64,000 nt of DNA from Heterohyrax brucei (GCA_028571685.1 CM053144.1:101338171-101402170), one strand, 5' to 3'. Numbered from the stretch's first letter, positions 1 to 11,294 are shown. Numbers and translations: made by a program. The notes: generated by a model from the sequence alone, not told the origin.

Positions 1-209
1 AGAAGGCCTGTTCTCCAGTTCCTGAAGAAGGACATCATGCCTGGTAAAGAGAGGGTGAGCGGAAGAGAGGAAGATCCTCAAAGAACTTGACTGGCACGGT
101 GACTGCAACAGCGAGTCTAAGCATAACAGCAGGACCACAGTCTTTCCTTCTGTTACACACAGGGTCACTATGAGTGGGGACTGACTTGCGATCATGTAAC
201 AACAACGAA
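1..209 (+). mobile_element. RTE/BovB-type LINE, 3' end
   Basis: This is the last part of an RTE LINE, cut by the window edge. The + strand reads through the end of the ORF2 region (a 'gacatcatgcctggta' block that recurs as 'ggcatcatgcttggta' near 19,708) and then 'gggtcactatgagt', ending in a short (AAC)n tail around 198-206. The copy at 19,440-19,914 has the same order of blocks. The reading frame is broken, so it is not functional. Confidence 0.8.
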
Positions 210-1477
210 AATTCTTCTGGATTCTCTATGCCCCAACCCCCTTCCTCCATAAAGTCTCATTTCAAATATGCTGTAATACAGCTTCATATAGTTTTAGGTT
301 AATCCATGTACCAGACAGCATAGCAGTTAGTATTCAATAAATTTACATCTTTGTAATTTCTAAATTTGAAAAAATCACAAGTGAGCAGAAAAAAAGGCTA
401 AGAAGTTCTAATTTAGCATTTTTTTTTTTTAAAGTTTATTCTTTCTGTCTGTATTTTGAGAAAGTGACGGCAATAGGTCATGGTGGACCTTAATTCAGAC
501 AGAAACGAGCCCAAATTCCATCTCTCATTGCCATGCTAAACAGGAAGGAACACATAAAACTGTCAGATCTTTTCAGTGAAAGGTCTGTATTGGAGTTCTT
601 AAAAAAAGAAAAGAAAAGGAACATTTCCAATAGTAGTCTGGAAGGTTTTATTTCATTTGTTTGCCTTGTAAAGTCGTGCTCGGTCATCTTATTAAAAGAC
701 AAACTTGCTATAGAAAACACAAGCCTGCTCCATGAAATTATGCATCAACAAATATTGATTTGCACCAGACTGGACCCTGGTTGCAGCAAGGCAAAGCCAT
801 TGCCCAAATGGTCCCATTGATTCAGGATAGAAGAGCTGTGTCTTCTGTCTGTTTGGACTCTCCAGGATTTCCCTAACTTTTCTCTCGTCCAAAATATATC
901 AGTCTGCAGACCAAGGTGTTGAGTAAATGTGCCAGTAGGTGTGAAGCTCTGGCCAGGGGTGGAGAGCTCTTTGCACTTCCCTGTAAAATCCTGCCTGTCC
1001 CTGGCAGCGCGGCCTCTCCACGCTACCACCGCTCTGGCTTCCGTAGCTACATGTCTGTAATAAGCTTTCACTCAAAGGCCATCTCACCATGCGTGACAAT
1101 AAAACAGAACCACTCTTTTATGCTCGGAAATATGATAGTCTCAAGGCAGATTTGACAGTTTGGGAATAATTTAGTAGAGGATGTGTCTAATTTGTCAACT
1201 ATGTACCGTAAAACCTTATAGTACTTTGTTGCTCTTGAGCCTACACTCTTACTCTTTTCGTCTTGAGGAAAGTAAACAGGCAATTACATTACAGCGAGGT
1301 AATACCATGAGGTGGAAGTGCCACAAAGGCACTACAGAATACGTTCGCTCAAAAAAGTCCTTGTGGGGAAGGATAAGGTGACAGGGAAGCGTTTCCTGAG
1401 AAGGGATGTCTAAGCTGAGGCTTAAAGAAGCAGAAGGTACAGCCCTGTGAAAAGGTTAAGGTTAGAAAGTATCCTGT
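210..1477. other. Unassigned DNA, no gene recognised
   Basis: I see nothing I can name here. There is a T-run at about 420-430. Open frames on both strands (for example 533-820 and 745-1071) overlap each other, have no recognisable domain, and look like chance frames. A slightly GC-richer patch lies around 990-1050. Confidence 0.5.
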
Positions 1478-1580
1478 TGGGCCCATTTGTTACATCAGGA
1501 AACTCAGACAAGTAGATAAAGTAACCTCCTCAGAATCACATAGTGAATAATTAGCAGAAATGGCATTCAAAATGTCCCTA
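1478..1580 (-). mobile_element. MIR SINE remnant
   Basis: On the minus strand this matches the MIR core in order. On the + strand it reads as the familiar reversed pattern 'cccatttgttacatcaggaaa' followed by 'aagtaacctcctcagaatcaca'. Divergence is high, as expected of an ancient mammalian SINE. Confidence 0.6.
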
Positions 1581-1584
1581 GGGG

Positions 1585-1760
1585 GACAGAAAGATGTATG
1601 TTCAAATCTTAATGTAAGTTACTTCACCTCCATCAATTTGAGTTCCCTCATCTGTAAAGTGGTAATACATTAAATGCTTACTGCACTCGACGCACTTGGC
1701 TTGGCTGGCAATGACTGCAAAATAATAATCAATAAGTGGTATTAATTTTATCATCATTTT
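1585..1760 (+). mobile_element. MIR SINE remnant carrying a micro-insertion
   Basis: The + strand shows the MIR pattern 'caagttacttcacct'-like text followed by 'ccctcatctgtaaagtggta'. It is interrupted near 1686-1709 by a short CTTGG-tailed insertion described separately. Confidence 0.55.
1686..1709 (+). mobile_element. CTTGG-tailed micro-insertion (AfroSINE 3' tip)
   Basis: About 24 bp reading CTCGACGC-A-CTTGGCTTGG-CTGGC. The first part matches the last bases of the AfroSINE ('actcgacggca'), followed by CTTGG units. Flanks resemble a duplicated target: AATG(CTT)ACTGCA at 1674-1685 and AATGACTGCA at 1710-1719, identical apart from a 3-bp difference. I interpret it as a severely 5'-truncated SINE retroposition; the flank match is weaker than for the other three copies. 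Confidence 0.55.
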
Positions 1761-1761
1761 A

Positions 1762-1868
1762 TCTTTCACTATACTGTAAGCACTGAGGAGGAAGATGGCA
1801 GGTCCATCTTGTTCACGATATACCCCAGAACCTTACTCAGTGTCTAGCATGTAATACATTATTAATGA
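1762..1868 (+). mobile_element. L2 3' end remnant
   Basis: This resembles the 3' UTR of L2 LINEs: 'ctgtaagcactgagga' followed by a poorly conserved 'agtgtctagcatgtaata'. It is old and degraded and lies directly upstream of an AfroSINE. Confidence 0.45.
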
Positions 1869-1875
1869 GAATTAA

Positions 1876-2041
1876 ACTGGGAACCCTGGTGTTACAGTGG
1901 TTAAGTACAATAGCCACTAATCAAAATGTCAGCAGTTCAAATCCACAGGTGCTCCTTGGAAACCCAGTGAGGCAGTTCAGCTCTGTCCTCCAGAGTCACT
2001 ATGAGTCAGAATTGACTCCATGGCAATGGGTTTTATGTATT
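1876..2041 (+). mobile_element. AfroSINE (short form)
   Basis: A nearly full-length tRNA-derived SINE. It begins 'gaaccctggtgttacagtgg' (A-box region), has a B-box-like 'cagttcaaatccacag', continues 'ctccttggaaaccc' with no extra 45-bp segment, and ends in the tail shared with RTE, 'gagtcactatgagtcaga'. A 7-bp direct repeat GAATTAA at 1869-1875 and 2042-2048 fits a target-site duplication. Confidence 0.88.
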
Positions 2042-2222
2042 GAATTAATGAACAAATTATTAAAGAATGAAATTAAATATATAAAGTAACAGGTGCAAGA
2101 TAGTAGCACTTCAATAAAAGTTAGCTCCCTTTATCTGTCAGCATTTCAGTAAGGTAATCCTTTCTTACTATATGATCATATTTGGAATGTGTGTGTACCT
2201 ATGATGACATTTAGTATTGGCC

Positions 2223-2264
2223 TTCAAGCTTACTGGCTTGGCTTGGCTTGGCATTCAAGCTTAC
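2223..2264 (+). mobile_element. CTTGG-repeat micro-insertion with 11-bp target duplication
   Basis: The 20-bp block at 2234-2253 consists of TGG then three CTTGG units then CA. It is flanked by the identical 11-mers TTCAAGCTTAC at 2223-2233 and 2254-2264. The same tail sits next to AfroSINE 3' sequence at 1.69 and 42.96 kb, so this is probably the tail-only remnant of a retroposed SINE. A simple repeat alone would not explain the exact duplication. Confidence 0.75.
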
Positions 2265-3839
2265 AGCTACATACATAGCTAACAGCTGTTTAGTATATAC
2301 AGGCATGATCCGCTGGTACAACCAACAAGGCCATCCCAGTAGTGATACATAGGATTGGTGTATCTAAGACAGATGGAAGCCCTATCTAGATACGTGACTT
2401 CAGAGTTGCCTTCAGGGGAAGATAGTTACAAACAAATGTTGTTGGTCATTTTGAACTCCCCAAATCTTAGGCTGCTTTTATTTTTCCTTAATAAATTTGC
2501 ACTTTCCTCCTTTTTTGCTGGTATTTTGACTCTTTCATAAGCATAGTGTCTAGCTTTTGGATTAATGTATTGGGAGCAGAGAAGCCGTGGAAATCTCTTT
2601 AGCTCCTCTGGGCCACTGTGGACAGTGATATCCAAGAGTCTCTATGCAGTGGGTGGCAGAATGAACGCATTTCTCACTGAACACCTGTTTAGATGATCAC
2701 AGCCATCACACACAAAAGCAATTCTAGCCATTTACACAAAGAAGTGGCGGGGATTTGCTAAATGTCCCCTCCTACATTTGCCATCAATCTCCATGACAGC
2801 AAACTAGTGACTTAGTCTAAACCCAAGTCATAATAGCACCCATCAGCCTTAGGAATAGAGCTTCCCAGAGTAAAGTAAAGAGCAAATTAAGTATCATTTT
2901 CACTCAGCTTTCTTTTAAAACTACGGAAAAGGTATTTGCAAATTTAAGAGAGACACATCAAACAAACAAATTATCACATGCTGATAGAATTTCCGAAAAT
3001 ATCACTCTAGCAGGTCCACATTATCTGATTTCAACACAAATAATCAGGTATGGCACTGAATGTCAGTCTGTGTTATAGCCTTAAATGCTTTCTCATTATT
3101 AACTCTATTCTGTTTCCATTTTAGTCTCATGGGCCAAAGCCCACTGCAACCTGGAAGTAAATAAGTACAAAGTCTCTAATAATCTTTATTTTTAAGAATG
3201 CACTCATTAAAAAAAAAAAAAAGTCCGTAACTGCATTCTTCTGAGGTAGCACTGCCTGTGCCTAAGGGGAGAACTTGGCGTGCGCCGGGTTCCCAGGGAG
3301 GCACGGCTTGGGCTGCACAGTTTGTACTCTGAGCCTGGGGCTTTGCACTAAACAATCTGTTGTATGTTTCACAATAGGTTTCCCCTTCAGTTCAGTAACA
3401 CATTCAGATAGAGGACGATTATAAAATGGAAAACTTTACTGAACACCTGAAAAGGTATACAAATATTAAATAATTAAGTAGATGCCTACAGGGTTCAGCT
3501 GGGTGGAATAAACTGCATTTAAGAAGTTGATTGGGGGGATTTTAGTTTATTTTTACTTGTACTTTTGCAAATAAGGTTATACATAGTGATTCAACAAAAT
3601 CCATCATAGGTTTAAAAGTTTGCCAATTACTATACTGTGCTTTTAATTCATGGGCTACATATATACCACAATAACTATCTGAAAGAACTATCACAAAAAA
3701 TAGGTTTTAGGAAGAAACACCATCTCAGAGCTGCTTAAAATAGAGACGACTTTGCTTAAATAAAAATTTGATAAATAACCACTTGTTCTATCTAAAGTCT
3801 AATCGTCAGCTTATACTCAAGATTCCATTTTTCTCTTCA
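2265..3839. other. Unassigned DNA
   Basis: No gene or confidently named repeat. A poly-A run lies at about 3209-3222, followed by a GC-richer patch (about 3240-3350) with a few CpGs that does not reach CpG-island length. Open frames (for example 2355-2540) have no recognisable features. Confidence 0.45.
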
Positions 3840-4735
3840 CTCTTAAGGACTTGGCTACTGTGTCTTCTCTCTCTACTGGAACCCAAGCTTCTTCCTCTCT
3901 CCTGTGTCACTCCCACCAGCAAACAAGTACATTATCAATCCCTCATCTTAAAAAGCCCTCCTTGACCCTAAGTTCCTCTCAGACTCACTCTTCTCCCTCT
4001 TACAACAAAACATCTCTAAAGAGCTCTTTATGAACACTCTTTCCACTACTTCCTTATCCATTCTGTCTTGAACCCACTCATAAGCAGGCTTTTCTTTAAT
4101 GGAAGTGATTCCATTAAGTGTACCAATCACAGGTATCTTAACAACTCCAATGGACAATTCATGATCCTCATTTCATTGGATCCCCCTACCCCAACCATAT
4201 TTATACAATCGGTCACTCTCTCCTCCTTGCAACATTTTCTTCCACCACCTCTCAACGTATCTATCACTCCCTCTAAGCTTTCTTGTCTGTTTACTTAGTA
4301 ATCTTGATAAAGCTTCTCTCTCTATTTTCTTTCTCTTCCTTCTCCCTACCAGGTCACAGGCTCTATCTGCAGTCACTGCTTGGGTGAAGTCATCGAGCCA
4401 TGTATTTAAATATCACCTACATTTGAACAGATAGCTGAATTTATATCTCAAATTATGACATTTCCTGAGTTCCCAACCCACAGAACAGGTATTTCTCATC
4501 AGTACTTGCATGGCCAGTTTAAACTCTATCTGGTGTTCTTCCACTTCTCAGTAAATTTGCTACCAGTCACAGGTACTCAACCCCATACCTAGGAGTCTTT
4601 TGCTTATGCTCTTTCTGCAACACTCATGCATCTAACCCAACATCAATTTCTGTCAGCTCTGGATGGAATCTGATCATTTTTTCCCCCACCCCTCCACTTT
4701 GACTTGGATCACTTCATCTCTTAACTAAATTTGAG
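3840..4735 (+). mobile_element. L2 (CR1-clade LINE), ORF2 part, left of the nested L1
   Basis: Old C/T-rich LINE DNA. Blocks follow the order of the L2 ORF2: 'ctcttgaacccactc'-like text, 'ttcattggatccccc', 'atcggtcactctctcctcct', then near 4400-4450 'catgtatttaaatatcacct' and 'tgaatttatatctcaa'. Frames are broken throughout. The L2 3' end resumes at 7607 beyond the L1 insertion, so 3840-8300 was one L2 before the L1 arrived. Confidence 0.6.
4717..4735. repeat. Target-site duplication, left copy (L1 3' side)
   Basis: The 19-mer TCTCTTAACTAAATTTGAG matches TCTCTTAACTAGAATTGAG at 7588-7606 at 17 of 19 positions. The two copies flank the 4736-7587 L1 exactly and lie in L2 DNA, as expected for a duplication made by target-primed reverse transcription. 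Confidence 0.85.
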
Positions 4736-4736
4736 A

Positions 4737-5418
4737 AGATGCTTTGCATTGATTCAATGGTAAGGATTTTGTTGAGAATTGCTTTATGGCCTAACACGTG
4801 TTCTATTCTGGAGAATATTCCATGTGCACTGGAGAAGAAGGTATAGTTGTCTGATGATGATGGATAGAAAGTTCTATATATGTCGACGAGCTCTAGTTGG
4901 TTAATTGTGGCAATAAGGTCTTCTGTGTCTTTACTGAGCCTTTTTCTAGATGACCTGTACAGTATTGAGAGTGGAGTGTTAAAGTTTCCCACTATTACCA
5001 TGGAGGGATCTATCTCATTTTTTAGTGTAGTCAGTGTTTCTTTGATGTATTTAGGTGTTCTAAGATTAGGTGCACAAATGTTTAATTTTGCTAAGTCCTG
5101 CTTGTGTATTGAAACTTTCAGTAATAAATAGTGTCCATCCTTGTTCACACTGGTGTGTTTTACATTAAAATCTATTTTAACTGAAATTGGAATTTCCACA
5201 CCTGCGCTTTTTTGTTCATTGTCAGCTTGATACATATTCTTCCATCTTTTAATTTTCAGTTTGTTCATATCTTTAAGTCTAAGGTGAGCTTCTTGCAGGC
5301 AATATATGGATGGGTCATGTCTTTTGATCCAAGGTGTCACTTGCTGTCTCTCTACTGGAGCATTCAGTCCATTTACATTCAATACGATTATTGATAGGTA
5401 TGTGTTTAGTGCTACCAT
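4737..5418 (-). pseudogene. L1 ORF2, endonuclease domain fragment
   Basis: A 234-codon frame covers most of the APE-like endonuclease, which nicks target DNA before reverse transcription. Visible landmarks are LNVNGLNAPV at the N end, QEAHL (glutamate of the active site), VGNFNTPLS and SRIEHVLGHK near the C end. Functional L1 endonucleases have GDFN and a DH pair at the last two sites; here the first aspartate is asparagine and the second is glutamate, so two catalytic positions are altered. The frame ends at the insertion boundary, so it was already truncated on arrival. Confidence 0.85.
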
Positions 5419-5886
5419 TGTGATATGTTTATTTTTGTGTTGAGGTTTTCTCTGTTGTTCTTATTAATCTGTTCTGGGACATTCTTATTTGTGAGTTGAT
5501 TTTTCACTTTTTTCAGTGTTGGTTTTCTGGTTGTTGAGACTCCTGTATTACGTTTCTTGGTTTGATATGTTGCATTTTTATTGTGCTTTATGGCTGACCC
5601 TGTGATCCCCCTTAATAAAGTATGTATAAACCCAATTATAATTATTACCAGTCTTATTAACTTCCTCCCCATCTGGAAGAACTATAACAACTGTAGTAGA
5701 ACCTTCTTTTTAATATGATGACATCAGAGTTTTCATGATATGATCACTGGATCATTTCTTTCACTATTATAGCTTTGATTGAGTTTGGAGCCTTCCCTAA
5801 CTGAGTAGGTTTCTAGGTGATATGTCCTGTATTTGTTCCTAAAATGTAAAGTTAGTGGTTTTATTTTTCTAAGCCAAGAGATTCTT

Positions 5887-6618
5887 TCAGTATTTCTTGT
5901 AGTTTGGGTTTGGTTTTACAAAGTCTCTGAGTTTCTGTTGGTCTGTGAATGTCTTCATATCATTTTCATATTTGAAAGATAGTTTTGCAGGATATATAAG
6001 TCTTAGTTGGAAGTTCTTCTCCTTCAAGGCTTTGAAGGTGGCATGCCAATGTCTCCCTACCAGTATTTTTTTGGCTGAGAAATCCAACAAAAGCCTACAA
6101 GATTTCCCTCTGAACGTTAGCTTTGCTTTGAGTCTTGCTGACGTTAAGAGTTTCTGCTTAGGTTTCATTTTGTTAAACTTGATTATGATACATCTTGGAG
6201 TCTTTCATTTGAGATCTCTATTGGGTGGCATTTGATTTGCATCTTGGATATCTATATTCTATTCTTACATAATTTCTGGGAAGTTTTCTGTCAGTAGCTC
6301 CACAACAATATTCTGTGTTCTTAGGTGTTTTGCCCTGTTCAGGAACTCCAATTAATCACAGATTGTTCCTCTTAATAGAGTCCCACATGCTTCTTAATGC
6401 TTCTTCATTTTTCTCATTTCTTTTTTTGATTTCTCCTAGTAGATGCTGGAGTCAGCAGCTCTGTCTTGCAAGTCAGAAAGTCTATTTTCCATTGGTTCCA
6501 TTCTGTTTTCTTGGCTTTGATCTTGTTCTCGGATTTTGTTCTTGATCTGCTGGATTTCAGAGTACTGGTGTTCCATCAGATCAAACAGCTTGCTTAATTT
6601 TTCCTTTAACTCTGCCAC
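5887..6618 (-). pseudogene. L1 ORF1 remnant
   Basis: This is the RNA-binding chaperone protein of L1, in broken frames. The segment at 6436-6618 encodes part of the coiled coil, rich in E, K and Q, with heptad-like spacing ('ELKEKLSKLFDLMEHQ'). The segment at 5887-6168 encodes the C-terminal domain, with 'HATFKALKEKNFQLRLIYPA' followed by 'FTDQQKLRDFV'. Between them the reading frame is interrupted. Confidence 0.8.
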
Positions 6619-7587
6619 ATTTTGTATATGGTCTAGGAAAGCTCTATGTATAACCCTCTTGTATTCACCTTCCGATAGTTTCAGAAATGTTTCTTTGGGA
6701 AGTTCTCTGGTACTTTCTTTTGGGAGCCTTCTGAAGCCATGGCTGATTTCTTCGTTATGCTTTTATCCAGAGTTAGTTGCTGTTTTGGCATCATGTGAGC
6801 CAATAGAGGCTAAGAGAGATGCTGTGAGGATAGACCGCAGTTGTTTCTCTAGGCTGTCTTAAAACGAAAGGTGAAAGGTATCTGACAACTTCCAAAGTCA
6901 GTCAGGTTTTCAGGTGTACAGGTCCCTCTTCTCAAGTGGCAAAGTAAGCACCTCTATATCCAACCCCAGATGTTATAAACTAGTTCAAGATACAGAAAGG
7001 CTATTGCCCTGCTGTCCTCTTCTGTTGGACCCCAGCAACAGGTGACACTGTTGGACAACAACAGGAGGCACTGCCTCCCAGCCTAGGAATTAGGTCCAGC
7101 TGAGGCCTCTGTATGTGTAAACCACCTCCCAGTGGAACAAGACGGCATCCCACACAAGCTCCCTGCCTACTTTGGTCAAGGCTACTCAGTGGCAATGGTG
7201 GAAAGAGAGGACAAAGCTGCTGAGACACACCAAGTCCAAAGCCAGGCTCTCAAAATATGACAATTTCACCTGCTGATCCTACCAGCAGTTTGTCTGAGAT
7301 TAGCTGCTAGTTAAGTCCCAGCTCCACCTGCCAGCTAAGACAGAGAAAAAAAGGTTAAAATGGTGAGTTACCTTTGTCTCATGAAAGCCAGCACTCACCA
7401 AGAGTGGGGATCAGTGAAAGAAAGGAAGTTTTCCTTTCAGTGGTATGCAATCCAAATTAATAGCCCTATGCCATGTCCTGGGGCTCACTAGGTGTCTAGA
7501 AGGCTCCATTTAATTATCGATTCAGGTCTTGGTTTCCAGAGGGATTTAGGGAGACATGTGTTTAGTCTGCCATCTTGGCTCCACCCT

Positions 7588-7606
7588 TCTCTTAACTAGA
7601 ATTGAG
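7588..7606. repeat. Target-site duplication, right copy (L1 5' side)
   Basis: TCTCTTAACTAGAATTGAG directly abuts the L1 5' terminus and matches 4717-4735 with two mismatches. Confidence 0.85.
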
Positions 7607-8300
7607 CTGGATATCTCCTGGCCATTCTGCTTCTGTGTGGAAGAGAGACTGTAGAGATGTAAATGGAAAGACAGAAAAGTCTCTTTTCTATACAGAATGC
7701 AAAAAAAAAAAAAAAAAATCTCTTAAAAGCATCAATTAATTTCCTACTCAAATTCTCTACTTGAACTTCTAGTGGCTTCTTGTTCTACACATTTGGAATA
7801 AATTCCAAACTCCTTTTTATGATAAATGAGGTCATAAAAGATCTGGCCCAATTTATCTCTGACCTTTCTCATACTGATAATTCTGCCCCTACCACCTCCA
7901 CTCCAGTCACTGGGCAGTGAGGCTATTCCTTGAGGATGCCACATTCAGCCCCATCTATGAGTCTTTGCATTGTCATTCCCTCTTCCTGGAAAGCACTTCC
8001 TCCAGATTTTCTTCTCCCCTCATTGGCTGTTGAGGCTCAGGCATCAGGTCCTCTGACAAGACCTCTCCAACCATCATCCCATGTAAAATAACACTCACTC
8101 TTACTCACTGCTTAGTCCCTTATTCTACTGTGTTTCTTGACAGCACTTATTACTTTCTGAAATGTTAGTGTGTATATATTTATTTACATATCTATTATAA
8201 TTTTCACTAATTTGAATGTCATCATATTCAAGTTTGTATCCCTAGCAATCACAAGAGTGGCATAATATTGACAAACAATAATAAACATTAACTAAATCTG
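7607..8300 (+). mobile_element. L2, 3' part, right of the nested L1
   Basis: L2 continues here. From about 7740 the + strand reads 'ctagtggcttcttgttc', 'aaattccaaactcctttt', 'aaaagatctggccca', then 'tcttcctggaaagcacttcc' and 'tgacaagacctctccaacca', and ends with an L2-like 3' UTR (about 8130-8290). An A-run lies at 7701-7718. There is no open frame of note. Confidence 0.7.
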
Positions 8301-10080
8301 ATTGTGAAACTACCAATCATATGTTTTATTATGCTTTTAAGTAATTATGAAATCAATTTTAAAATGGCTTGGATGAGAGGAAAGACTATTGTGCAGACAG
8401 AAACCTTCCAAATCTTTTTAGAAATTGAACAAAAGTTTGATCAAAACCTCAAGAAAATTTTGAATGAAGGTAGAACTCTAAAAATATTTGAAAATGCATT
8501 CATAAAGATAATCAAATGATTATCCTATCAAAGATATCTTTGAAAGGAGTAATAATGAAGGGTTGTATGGGAATGAGCAAAGAGAGAGAAAAATGCTGTA
8601 AAGAGACTTTCCCTACAAAGTACTAAAATGTTAAAGCTACACTGATTAATAAGGTGCTGCTCTAAAACCTCAATACACAGATAAAGCTGTAACAATATTC
8701 AAGAAATACTAGTATATGTAAAACTTAGTATAAGTTAACTATCACAAATCAATAAAGAAAAGAATTTTTAAAATGATATTGGACAAATCAGATATTTGGG
8801 AAAACTCCAAATAGATCCTAACCCAGCACAGTACAATAATAATAACAACAAAATCCTATACCAAGCAAAAAGGTAAACATTAAAAGTTAATTACAAAAAG
8901 ACATGACAAAAATTAGTAAATATTCAATGGATCTTAGAGTTAAGGAAAGTCTCCCTAAGCATAATGATAATGTTCATAACAAAATAAATCAAAAGAGGTG
9001 GCCACATTAAACAAATGGCCACTTTTACATAATAAATATAAAGCAAATGGAAAAAGCAAAAAAAAATACAAAATATTTCTAAATACTACAACAGAGTTAA
9101 TATTTTTAGGAAGACAAACTGCTTTGACAAATCAGCTAGCTTATGAATAACTAAGAGAAACAATGCCTGCTTTGCAGAGTGTCGTACCTGACAAGCCCAG
9201 GGTAGGCATTCAATAAATCATAATTATTATTATTAACACATTTGAAAGGAAAACAGCAAAATTTTAATAGAAAATGGGCAGATGGCCAAATAAGGAGTTA
9301 CCAAGTAATCAGAGCAAACAAACAAGCTCAGATTAAAATCACAGGTTAACATTTTTATTTGGCAATTTTTTTCTTTTTTAAAATTTTCTCAGTATTCTAA
9401 AATTATTGATGATAGTATAAATTGATACAACTCTATTCAAAGTTATTTTCCAATATAGTATATTTCATCCAATCTGAATATAAGGTATACCACAATTTTA
9501 AGTATCACTTCAAAAGAAAAGCTGGAAAATTAGAATATGTCTTTAATTGTAAAATGCATGCAAATTTTAGAGATGATCAAATGTAAAACGTGGGCTTCTA
9601 AGCACCAAAGAAGGAGCTCTCACGGTGCAGTGGTTAAAGGGATTGACTGCTAACCAAAACGATCAGCAACTGGAAAGCACCAGTGGCTCTTTGGAGGAAA
9701 CATGTGACAGTCTATATCCATAGACAATTGCAGCATTGGAAACTCTATGGGGTCACTGTGGGTTGGAATCAACTTCAGGGCAGTGATGTTTTAAGAATCA
9801 GGGATATAGCAAGGGACTTAGTTTTTTAAAAAGTCAAGTTTGTTCATCCAAATAGTAGGCAGAATAGCCAGTTTTTTGGGAAAAAGTGAGAAAACATAAA
9901 TAATTGAATGAAGAAAAATGAAAAAGTGAGAACTGAGACTTAAAGGAAATATGAGAGGAAAATAGTTATAATAGACATATAACTTCTATAATATTCTGGT
10001 CTCTATTTTCCAAATTTTCAAACATGAGTATAAATAACTTCTGCAATCAGAAAAAATAATAAATAATGTAAAACATAGCA
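8301..10080 (+). mobile_element. Degraded L1/HAL1-like stretch
   Basis: This A-rich DNA has scattered text that resembles old L1 or HAL1 3' regions, for example 'gaaaatgggcagatggccaa' near 9270 followed by 'gctcagattaaaatcacagg', and 'agtataaattgatacaactc' near 9415. A short MIR-like end ('gcattcaataaatcat') lies at about 9165-9240. The 71-codon frame at 8304-8519 is probably chance. The family call is tentative. Confidence 0.4.
9608..9794 (+). mobile_element. AfroSINE (long form)
   Basis: The 5' part reads 'ggagctctcacggtgcagtg' and 'gactgctaaccaaaacga'. After the B-box region it keeps an internal segment (about 9690-9735, 'ggaggaaacatgtgacagtc' and following) that the other AfroSINEs here lack, then 'ttggaaactctatggggtca' and the tail 'gttggaatcaacttcagggc'. 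The retained segment marks it as the ancestral long type. Confidence 0.82.
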
Positions 10081-11046
10081 TTCAAAGAGGAGATTTTGCA
10101 AAAAGGAAATGTAGCATAATCCTATTATTGTAGGTTAACTGTATATTTTGCTTGTGTTCCCTTCTAGACTTGGACTTTACAATAAATTATTTATTGCAAA
10201 GAAGAAAGTTCCTTGTTTTTGTTTTTTTTTTTTTTTCCTAATGTAAAACTTTGGAAGAATTTAATTCTATATGTTTTCTGTCTTTAAAATGTGTTAACTC
10301 CTGAATAAACCCAGGTAATTCTTCTTGAGCTCTCTTTTACTTATCTCTTCTCAAGAGACTGGCTATAAATATACTATGAGCATTCTTTAGATAAGGTTTG
10401 GGTATATGCCAGTGTTTACTGCTTCTCAGTGTGATCTCACTATTTATTCTTTAGCATTTTTTTTTCCTTTGAGGTTTTCCAAGTTGTTCCTATGCTCACC
10501 TAAAATATCATAGGTGACTATAATGACTCCTACAGTAAAGAGCTTACTGATACCTAGGAAGGATGAGACAAGACCCTGTGGTGCACTCAACGAGCAGAGA
10601 AACACTTCATGCATATATCCCTTTTTAAAGACATTCTCGCTCCTCCTTTCACTTCCAAATTACAATTTTCCTTTTAGATACCTTGCTAAGAAGGTCACAG
10701 AACAGTACTCTGGAAAACTTCATCTCACTTGCTTGTATTTCTTCACATTTGCTACCATGTAAAAGTTCCAAAAATGCTGTTACATGATGAAACTTCAAAT
10801 ATACACAAAGAACACATTTCAAGGATGGTTGATTTCTAGCAATTAGGCAAACTAGAGTTTGTTAATTTAAATATGTGTTTAAAACCTTATTTTGTAGTCA
10901 TAGTTGGTTGAGGACTCGGATATGTTCTTATTTAAATTCAAAGTGCTACAGTATTTGGGCCTATCATGCCTTTTCACACTAAGGTTATGTAATACATGCA
11001 TTCATGAGAAAATCTCGGGTTGCAGTCCTATTCTACTACTCCCAGA
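10081..11046. other. Unassigned DNA
   Basis: No gene seen. A T-run at about 10,214-10,236 and T-rich patches are present. The 82-codon frame at 10,514-10,762 shows no domain. Confidence 0.45.
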
Positions 11047-11047
11047 C

Positions 11048-11214
11048 AAAACCCTGGTGGTGTAGTGGCTAAGTGCTACAGCTCTTAGCCAAAAGGATGG
11101 CAGTTCAAATCCACCAGGTGTATTTTGGAAACCCTATGAGGCAGTTTTACCCTGTCCCACAAGGTCACTATGACTCGGAGTTGACATGATGAAAGTGGAT
11201 TTGGGGTTATACTT
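11048..11214 (+). mobile_element. AfroSINE (short form)
   Basis: Full-length: 'aaccctggtggtgtagtggc' (A box), 'ggcagttcaaatccaccagg' (B box), 'ttggaaaccctatgaggcag', 'ggtcactatgactcggag' and a 'gtggatttggggtta' tail. It lacks the 45-bp internal segment. Confidence 0.9.
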
Positions 11215-11294
11215 TCTAACAATGCCTGCTATATATACTTTTGTCAAGTGTGGAAAAGAAACATCAAAAAAGATAAAAGTGTAGGTACTACCTG

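Larger units (their letters stand above)
4736..7587 (-). mobile_element. L1 with 5' end present, ending inside ORF2
   Basis: Read on the minus strand, the element begins at 7587 with 'GGTGGAGCCAAGATGGCAGA', the typical start of a mammalian L1 5' UTR. It continues through the 5' UTR (about 7587-6870), ORF1 (about 6800-5850) and the ORF2 endonuclease region, then stops abruptly near 4736. No RT domain, 3' UTR or poly-A (poly-T on the + strand) is present at that end. The 19-bp direct repeats show that this truncated piece is the insertion unit, not the result of a later deletion running into the flank. Confidence 0.85.

Noticed and set aside
745..1071. 108-codon minus-strand frame as a host gene
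   Set aside because: It overlaps other frames on both strands, has no recognisable domain, and has no promoter or splice context.
3240..3350. GC-rich patch considered as a CpG-island promoter
   Set aside because: Only about 100 bp with few CpGs and no downstream exon.
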